A DNA stretch of 54,788 nt. Origin: JBBDIP01 sp040880305. GTDB taxonomy: Bacteria; Bacillota; Sulfobacillia; Fermentithermobacillales; Fermentithermobacillaceae. Location of the stretch: NCBI GenBank assembly GCA_040880305.1, contig JBBDIP010000003.1:1-54788 (forward strand), read 5' to 3'. Of this stretch, positions 50,055-54,788 are shown piece by piece. Every line of letters starts with the position of its first letter. Positions within the stretch are counted from its first letter, which is position 1. The notes below the pieces were generated by a model, which saw only the letters and a program-made list of their open reading frames with translations, ran no database searches and was not told where the DNA came from. A program made the position numbers and the translations under genes.

Positions 50055-50315
50055 GCAAAAGCAGAGCGATAGCGGCGCTTTTGCCGCGTCGCAGGCAAGG
50101 GCGTAGCCGTTGCCGAGAGACATTCTGCTTCCGATTGTTAGGGGGAAAGTGAAGCGATAGCGGCGCTTTTGCCGCGTCGCAAGCAACGGCTTGCCGTTGC
50201 GAGAGACATTCTACTTCCGATTGTTAGGGGGAAAGTGAAGCGATAGCGGCGCTTTTGCCGCGTCGCAGGCAAGGGCGCAGCCGTTGCCGAGAGACATTCT
50301 GCTTCCGATTGTTAG
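50055..50315 (+). repeat. Three tandem copies (C, D, E) of the structured intergenic repeat
   Basis: The GCGATAGCGG core occurs at 50066, 50154 and 50240, a period of 86-88 bases. Each unit has the GCGGC/GCCGC hairpin and a second hairpin with different arms: GCAAGGGC/GCCGTTGC with one mismatch (C and E) and GCAACGGC/GCCGTTGC perfect (D). The closing stem is AAGC/GCTT in C and AAGT/ACTT in D, a paired change; E has AAGT/GCTT, a wobble. Between units lies CCGATTGTTAGGG. The array fills the 387-base gap between the LCP gene and the sensor kinase, which otherwise shows no gene. Confidence 0.88.
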
Positions 50316-50343
50316 GGAGCATATCTGAAGAGGCGGATCGGCA

Positions 50344-52053
50344 ATGAGTTCCACCGTGAAGAAGCGAATTCGAATTGGATATGGGATTATCGTCGCCATC
50401 CTGGTGGCCGTAGCCACGTGGAGCGGCGTCAACTTCTGGCGCCTCCGGCTGGCGCTCAAAGCCGTCCTGGCGGAGAACTACCGGAGCGTGGTCGCGGCGG
50501 AAAGTATGATCGCTGCCCTCGAGAGACAAGACAGCGGGGTCCTGCTCTATGTAGCCGGGGAGAGCGACCTGGGCGAATCCATAGCCGCCGCGAGCCAAGC
50601 CGATTTCTACGCTTGGTACGGGCGGGCGATAGACAATATCACGATACCCGGAGAGCAGGACATCCTGGTCACCGTCGATCAGGAGTACAAGAAGTACTCC
50701 GATGGGTACCTCGTTCTCAGGGAAGTCGTGGCTACGCAGGGACGTGACGCCGCCCGCCAGCAGTATCTGGACACCGAACTACCGGTCTTTAACAAGATCC
50801 GCCAGTTGTGCGCCGACCTTCAAGCCATCAACCAGGAGTACATGATGCAGGCTGACCGGGTTGCCGGCAGGGCGGCTCAGGGCGCGACTGTTTCGGTCAC
50901 CGGCGTCTCCGTGGCAGCCATCCTGGTCGCTGTCGTTTTCGCCCGCAGCACGTTGTCAGGCATACTCGAATCGCAGGAAAGCCTGGTAAGGAGCGTGACT
51001 GACGGGATCGCCGTGCTGGACGCCGGCTTCCGGATCGAGATGCTGAATCCGGTGGCTGAGAGGATACTCGGAGTAAGCGGAAAGGACGCCGCCGGTAAGC
51101 ATTTTCTCGAAGTCCTGGAAGACCAGGCGATTTTCGCCTCCATAAAGCGGTCGGCGGGGGAGAAGAAGGTGCCGAGGACACCCGAAACCACCGACTCACC
51201 CGTCATCCTAGAGTCCAGAGCCCGTTGGCAGAACCGTGAAGAAAAGAGGTTTCACGCGGTGACCGCCTCGCCTATCCGCACTCAGAATGGGGCGCCGACA
51301 GGGATTGTGGTCGTCTTCAGCGATGTCACCAGGTACAAAGAGATAGATGAGATCAAGTCGCAGTTCGTCGCCACTGTCGCCCACGAGTTCAGGACGCCCC
51401 TCACGTCCATCACGATGAGTGTCGGGCTGCTCCTGGAACAGGAGGACCTGCGGGGCAACTCCAAGGCCAGGCCGCTTCTGGACATCATCCAGGACGACTC
51501 TGGCCGGTTAACTCGCATGGTCAGCGAGCTCCTGGACTTGGCCAGGATCCAGGCAGGCAAAATCGAGGTCAGGAGGGTCCCCGTGTCGACCGCAGACCTC
51601 GTGCAGGAGACTCTCAAGCCGCTCCGGCAGCAGTTCTCGGATCTGGGCATCCAACTGGCCACTGATGTCGCCGGTGACTGCATTGTTAGGGCTGACCCCG
51701 ACAAGATCGTATGGGTGATATCCAACCTCGTCAGTAATGCGCTACGATACACACCCAAGGGCGGGACTGTTACTGTGGGCGCCAGAGCAGCCGGTGAGCA
51801 GGTAACTGAGTTATACGTGAGGGATACTGGCCAAGGCATTGCGCCGGAAGATCAGGCGCGCATCTTCCACCGGTTCGTCCAGGTCAAGGGGAGCAAGGTC
51901 GTCCAGACCTTACCCGGTGGAGCCGGACTGGGGCTGGCCATCTCAAAGGAGATAATCGAGGCCCACGGGGGCCGGATCTGGGTTGAGAGCCAACCGGGCC
52001 AGGGCAGCACGTTTATCTTCACGTTGCAGAGGGGTGACAGGGTTGCCTTGTGA
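50344..52053 (+). CDS. Membrane sensor histidine kinase with PAS domain
   Basis: The 569-residue kinase has an N-terminal helix (GYGIIVAILVAVATWSGVNF), an extracytoplasmic four-helix-like region to about residue 180, and a second helix (VSVTGVSVAAILVAVVF). A PAS domain follows (GIAVLDAGFRIEMLNPVAER). The phosphoacceptor His lies in VAHEFRTPLTSITM near residue 345, and the ATPase domain shows NLVSNALRYTPKGGTVTV and GGAGLGLAISKEI. The layout resembles NtrY/PhoR-type sensors with a CHASE3-like input. ATG 50344 follows AGAGGCGGATCG. It is the first gene of a regulatory operon. Confidence 0.9.
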   Translation: MSSTVKKRIRIGYGIIVAILVAVATWSGVNFWRLRLALKAVLAENYRSVVAAESMIAALERQDSGVLLYVAGESDLGESIAAASQADFYAWYGRAIDNITIPGEQDILVTVDQEYKKYSDGYLVLREVVATQGRDAARQQYLDTELPVFNKIRQLCADLQAINQEYMMQADRVAGRAAQGATVSVTGVSVAAILVAVVFARSTLSGILESQESLVRSVTDGIAVLDAGFRIEMLNPVAERILGVSGKDAAGKHFLEVLEDQAIFASIKRSAGEKKVPRTPETTDSPVILESRARWQNREEKRFHAVTASPIRTQNGAPTGIVVVFSDVTRYKEIDEIKSQFVATVAHEFRTPLTSITMSVGLLLEQEDLRGNSKARPLLDIIQDDSGRLTRMVSELLDLARIQAGKIEVRRVPVSTADLVQETLKPLRQQFSDLGIQLATDVAGDCIVRADPDKIVWVISNLVSNALRYTPKGGTVTVGARAAGEQVTELYVRDTGQGIAPEDQARIFHRFVQVKGSKVVQTLPGGAGLGLAISKEIIEAHGGRIWVESQPGQGSTFIFTLQRGDRVAL

Positions 52054-52492
52054 GGGAGAAAGAGGAGAGTTCGAGTGTCCGCCGCTGATCCTTCTGGTCG
52101 AGGACGACGAACACATTGCCTTGGCCATAAGGATGTGCCTGGAGATAGCCGGCTATAGGGTAGAAACCGCCGTGGACGGCGTTGAGGGGCTGGAGAAGGC
52201 TTTCTCTAAGCGGCCGCATCTCGTGCTTCTCGATATGCGCCTGCCGAAGATGAACGGCCATTTGGTCCTTCAGGCCCTTCGGGAGGACGTACGCACCGCC
52301 GCGATACCGGTGATTGTCACCAGCGCGGCGGCCGAGACCTCGGAAGTTGAACTTGCCCTGGAAGAGGGAGCCCAGGAGTACCTGGTCAAGCCGTTTGCTC
52401 CGGCCCATCTCACCGAGATGGTGGGACGCTATGTCAGTAGGAGTGCCGGTCCGCCGCCACTTGAAGGAGGAAGGAAAAGTGATGGAGACTAG
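52043..52492 (+). CDS. Single-domain response regulator
   Basis: The protein of about 149 residues is a receiver domain: ILLVEDDEHIALAIRMCLEI, phosphoacceptor Asp in LVLLDMRLPKMNGH, and Lys in YLVKPFAPAHL. There is no output domain, so it may act as a phosphate relay or by protein contact. The start is unclear: TTG 52043, overlapping the kinase end and preceded by GAGGGGTG, fits best; GTG 52034 is possible. Its end overlaps the next regulator by 14 bases. Confidence 0.83.
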   Translation: MPCEGERGEFECPPLILLVEDDEHIALAIRMCLEIAGYRVETAVDGVEGLEKAFSKRPHLVLLDMRLPKMNGHLVLQALREDVRTAAIPVIVTSAAAETSEVELALEEGAQEYLVKPFAPAHLTEMVGRYVSRSAGPPPLEGGRKSDGD

Positions 52493-53165
52493 AAAGATAC
52501 TGCTGGTAGATGACGACAAATCGGTCCGGGTCACCCTCGGCCAGGCGCTGGAGGCCTCCGGATTTCAGGTGGTTGCCGCCGTCGATGGGGAGCATGCCCT
52601 GGAGAAGTTCCAAGGCGACATGTTCGACCTTGTGCTGCTGGACATGAAGATGCCGGGGATGGACGGGATGGAGGTTCTGCGCCACCTCAAGACCGAGAGG
52701 TCTGCCCAGCCTGTCATCATGATAACCGGCTTTGGATCGGTGGAGACGGCTGTGGAGGCTCTGAAACTCGGTGCAGTTGACTACATCCAGAAACCCTTCG
52801 GACCCGACGAACTGCGTGGCATTGTCAATAGGGTCCTATCCAGAGAGGGACTGCCGGACGCGGGGACGTCCACTTTCGAGGAGACCCTCGAGTGGGCCAA
52901 GAGGTGCATTGTTGAACGGGATCTGGACGAGGCCGGGAAACACCTCAGGGACGCCGTCCGGATCGATCCGACCAAACCTGAGTCATTCAACCTTCTCGGG
53001 GCCCTCAGCGAGATCGGCGGCAACGTTGGTGAAGCCCAGAAATTCTACAGGGCGGCTCTGGGTCTTGACCCATCCTATTGGCCGGCCATCGAGAATCTGG
53101 CCCGCTCCGTGCGCCTAAGAGGCCATACGACTCCCCCCGTCATCGACGAGAAGAAGGATCGCTGA
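52479..53165 (+). CDS. Response regulator with C-terminal TPR-like domain
   Basis: The 228-residue protein has an NtrC-like receiver (KILLVDDDKSVRVTLGQALE, Asp in VLLDMKMPGMDG, Lys in DYIQKPFG). TPR-like helices follow from residue 130: EWAKRCIVERDLDEAGKHLR, KPESFNLLGALSEIGGN and EAQKFYRAALGLDPSY. TPR output suggests signalling through protein-protein contact, not DNA binding. The GTG at 52479 lies eight bases after AAGGAGG. It is followed by the trk genes with a TGATG overlap. Confidence 0.88.
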   Translation: MMETRKILLVDDDKSVRVTLGQALEASGFQVVAAVDGEHALEKFQGDMFDLVLLDMKMPGMDGMEVLRHLKTERSAQPVIMITGFGSVETAVEALKLGAVDYIQKPFGPDELRGIVNRVLSREGLPDAGTSTFEETLEWAKRCIVERDLDEAGKHLRDAVRIDPTKPESFNLLGALSEIGGNVGEAQKFYRAALGLDPSYWPAIENLARSVRLRGHTTPPVIDEKKDR

Positions 53166-53854
53166 TGTACGGGGTGATCGTCGGCGCCGGAAGGCTCGGA
53201 TTGGCGCTCGCGACGTCGCTATCAGATGAGGGCCACGACGTCGTGGTGGTCGACCGGGCCCCGGGGTCCTTAGGTAAGTTGGGCTCAGGGTTCAACGGCA
53301 GGACGGTGCTCGGCACCGGCATCGATAAAGATGTCCTGCTACGGGCGGGTATCGATCAGGCGGACTTCGCCTGCGCTGTGACGTCAGACGACCTCGTGAA
53401 TCTCACGGTCGCCCAGCTGGCCAAGAGGGTCTTCGGCGTCGAAAGGGTTATCGCCAGGATCTTCGATCCCCAACGCGAAGGGCTCTACGAGGACCTGGGA
53501 ATCCAGTCCGTATCCACAACCAACCTGGGGGTTCGTGAGATGAAGGACATCCTGTCCTTGGATGGCTTCAGCAGGGTGGTCACCTTCGAAGCCGGCTCCC
53601 TGGTAGCCGTCTCGTTTGTGGCGACTGAGGCGCTTGACGGCAAGATGGTGGGCGCCGTCGCTATCCCAAGAAAGCTCAGCGTCCTGACCCTCACCAGGAA
53701 TGGCGCCAAGTTCATGGCTTCGCCCGACGACGCCATAGCTAAAGGGGATCTGGTCTGCGCTTTGGTCAGGATCGACGCCCTGGACGCGGTGAGGGATGTG
53801 GTGGAGATGCCCAGAGGCTCGAGGCGCGTGAATGGAGGCGTCTTCGGACTATGA
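53165..53854 (+). CDS. trkA: TrkA-type potassium uptake regulator (copy 1)
   Basis: The 229-residue protein has an NAD-binding RCK_N domain with VIVGAGRLGLALATSLSDEG, an acidic strand end VVVVDRAPG and VLGTGIDKDVLLRAGIDQAD. The C-terminal RCK_C domain follows (SVLTLTRNGAKFMASPDD). TrkA proteins gate TrkH potassium channels in response to nucleotides. It overlaps the second TrkA by four bases; such pairs are common in Actinobacteria and some Firmicutes (CeoBC-like). ATG 53165 overlaps the upstream stop. Confidence 0.92.
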   Translation: MYGVIVGAGRLGLALATSLSDEGHDVVVVDRAPGSLGKLGSGFNGRTVLGTGIDKDVLLRAGIDQADFACAVTSDDLVNLTVAQLAKRVFGVERVIARIFDPQREGLYEDLGIQSVSTTNLGVREMKDILSLDGFSRVVTFEAGSLVAVSFVATEALDGKMVGAVAIPRKLSVLTLTRNGAKFMASPDDAIAKGDLVCALVRIDALDAVRDVVEMPRGSRRVNGGVFGL

Positions 53855-54528
53855 AAGTGGTCGTCGTCGGCGGCGGGAAAGTGGGGTACTACCTGGCCAA
53901 GACCCTTATCGAGAACAGGCACCAAGTTTCGCTTATCGAGAATGTCCCCGAAAAGGCCAAGCGGCTCGCCGAGGAACTTGAGATCCTCGTGATCTGCGGC
54001 GACGGGACCAACCAGTATGACCTCGCCGACGCGGGTTGCGACTCGGCGGACATTGTGGCTGCCGTTACAGGCCGGGACGAGGTCAACCTCATCGTGTGTC
54101 AGGTGGCGCGCAAGTACTTCAGTCTGAAGAAGGTCATAGCGAGGGTAAATAACCCCCGTAACCAGGAACTTTTCGAGACACTCGGGGTAGACCTCACCGT
54201 ATCCAGTACCGCCATCATCGCGGAAATGGTCGAGAGGGATATGGTGCTGGACAGCGTAAGGACGCTCTTCACATTCGACCGTGCCGATCTGGTTCTGGTC
54301 GAGGTGGACATCGGCGATTCGTCGGGAGCAAGGGGCAAGTCCGTCAAGGACCTCGCGCAGGATCTTCCGGTCAACTGCGTACTGGTAGCTGTCATCCGTG
54401 GTCAACAGGCGATCCTGCCGCGAGGGGACACCGTGCTCAACTCCGGAGATCTGGTCATGGCAATGACTTCACCTGAGAGCCAGGACGAGCTTCGGCGCGC
54501 GCTAATTGGAAAGGGTGAGCAGGCGTGA
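53851..54528 (+). CDS. trkA: TrkA-type potassium uptake regulator (copy 2)
   Basis: The 225-residue protein begins KVVVVGGGKVGYYLAKTLIE, a GxGxxG NAD site. ILVICGDGTNQYDLADAGC and IARVNNPRNQELFETLGVDL follow. The C-terminal RCK_C domain has LVAVIRGQQAILPRGDTVL. It probably forms a hetero-ring with copy 1 on the TrkH channel encoded downstream. The ATG overlaps the previous stop as ATGA. Confidence 0.93.
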   Translation: MKVVVVGGGKVGYYLAKTLIENRHQVSLIENVPEKAKRLAEELEILVICGDGTNQYDLADAGCDSADIVAAVTGRDEVNLIVCQVARKYFSLKKVIARVNNPRNQELFETLGVDLTVSSTAIIAEMVERDMVLDSVRTLFTFDRADLVLVEVDIGDSSGARGKSVKDLAQDLPVNCVLVAVIRGQQAILPRGDTVLNSGDLVMAMTSPESQDELRRALIGKGEQA

Positions 54529-54653
54529 AGCCTAAGAACGGGCATAACCTTAGGAACGTCGTAGCAGGGATCGTGACCGAGGCTGGGTTCTCCGTCGGGC
54601 TGTTGTTGTCGTTGTGCCTGCTCGCCTACCTGGTCGCGACCCTGGCTCGCTGA
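54525..54653 (+). CDS. 42-residue single-helix membrane peptide between trkA and trkH
   Basis: A GTG at 54525 overlaps the trkA stop as GTGA and opens 42 codons. They encode a basic N-terminus (VKPKNGHNLRNVV) and a helix GFSVGLLLSLCLLAYLVATL before LAR and stop. The coupling and clean membrane segment argue for a real gene, perhaps a small subunit of the Trk system. I do not recognise a family. Confidence 0.6.
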   Translation: MKPKNGHNLRNVVAGIVTEAGFSVGLLLSLCLLAYLVATLAR

Positions 54654-54675
54654 CGGGGGAGGCGGAGGGTTTCCC

Positions 54676-54788
54676 ATGAACGGTAACCGGCTAAACCCGG
54701 ATGTTCTCCATTACACAGGCGTCGTCGTGGTCTGGCTCGGCGGGCTCATGCTGATCCCAATGGCAACAGCCCTTGTCTTCGCCGAGTG
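54676..54788 (+). CDS. trkH: TrkH-type potassium channel subunit, N-terminus only
   Basis: The gene starts at ATG 54676 behind GGCGGAGGG and runs off the window. The first 37 residues include LNPDVLHYTGVVVVWLGGLM and LIPMATALVFAE, a first transmembrane helix like that of TrkH/TrkG. The two trkA genes upstream support the call. Filter motifs are not in view. Confidence 0.75.
   Translation, partial: MNGNRLNPDVLHYTGVVVVWLGGLMLIPMATALVFAE

Noticed and set aside
50055..50315. Possible CRISPR array
   Set aside because: Units of about 87 bases repeat almost completely, with no unique spacers of 30-40 bases and no cas genes.

Overview
The window is a replication-origin region of a GC-rich, anaerobe-like member of the Bacillota (Firmicutes). 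The order rpmH-rnpA-yidD-yidC-jag-mnmE-mnmG on the minus strand, facing dnaA-dnaN-recF-DUF721-remB-gyrB-gyrA on the plus strand, is the classic Firmicutes oriC layout. remB (yaaB type) and tandem SpoVT/AbrB-type proteins agree with this. A four-subunit 2-oxoacid:ferredoxin oxidoreductase suggests anaerobic metabolism, and a Fe/Mn superoxide dismutase suggests occasional oxygen exposure. GTG and TTG starts and start/stop overlaps are common. A 10-N run at 9686-9695 marks an assembly gap.

Layout. 1-4643 (minus): tRNA modification, membrane insertion, RNase P protein and L34, driven by a near-consensus promoter. 4644-6692: dnaA flanked on both sides by DnaA boxes, probably a bipartite oriC. 6693-14526: replication, repair and gyrase genes. 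14648-19707: a VapBC-like toxin-antitoxin pair, a methylthioadenosine salvage pair (mtnP-mtnA), serS and two tandem double-AbrB/zinc-ribbon proteins. 19768-24507: an accessory region. It starts at tRNA-Gly/tRNA-Thr and holds a Panacea-type antitoxin with a PemK/MazF-like toxin, bracketed by tRNA-Thr 3'-end repeats. It continues with an orphan adenine DNA methylase and several decayed genes. 24560-33140: a slipin, a D-aminoacylase-like amidohydrolase, the por operon, gltX, a nitroreductase and tRNA-Gln/tRNA-Glu. 33193-39561: a serine hydrolase, an aminotransferase, sod and several pseudogenes. 39722-44640: a branched-chain amino-acid-type ABC transporter behind a structured leader. 44617-49956: a metallopeptidase, small membrane proteins, a KdpDE-like two-component pair and an LCP cell-wall enzyme. 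50344-54788: a sensor kinase, two response regulators, two TrkA proteins, a 42-residue membrane peptide and the start of trkH, apparently one operon linking signalling to potassium uptake.

The most interesting structure outside the genes is a family of five intergenic repeats of about 70-80 bp (30405, 41182, and three in tandem at 50055-50315). They fold as two hairpins inside a closing stem, and their arms differ between copies while pairing is largely kept. Other points are the tRNA-bracketed toxin-antitoxin cassette, the tandem AbrB/zinc-ribbon paralogues, and the unassigned leader RNA upstream of the liv genes. Several genes carry apparent single frameshifts. Some may be assembly errors (for example an A5 run in the DUF218 gene). 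Others carry internal deletions and are true pseudogenes.
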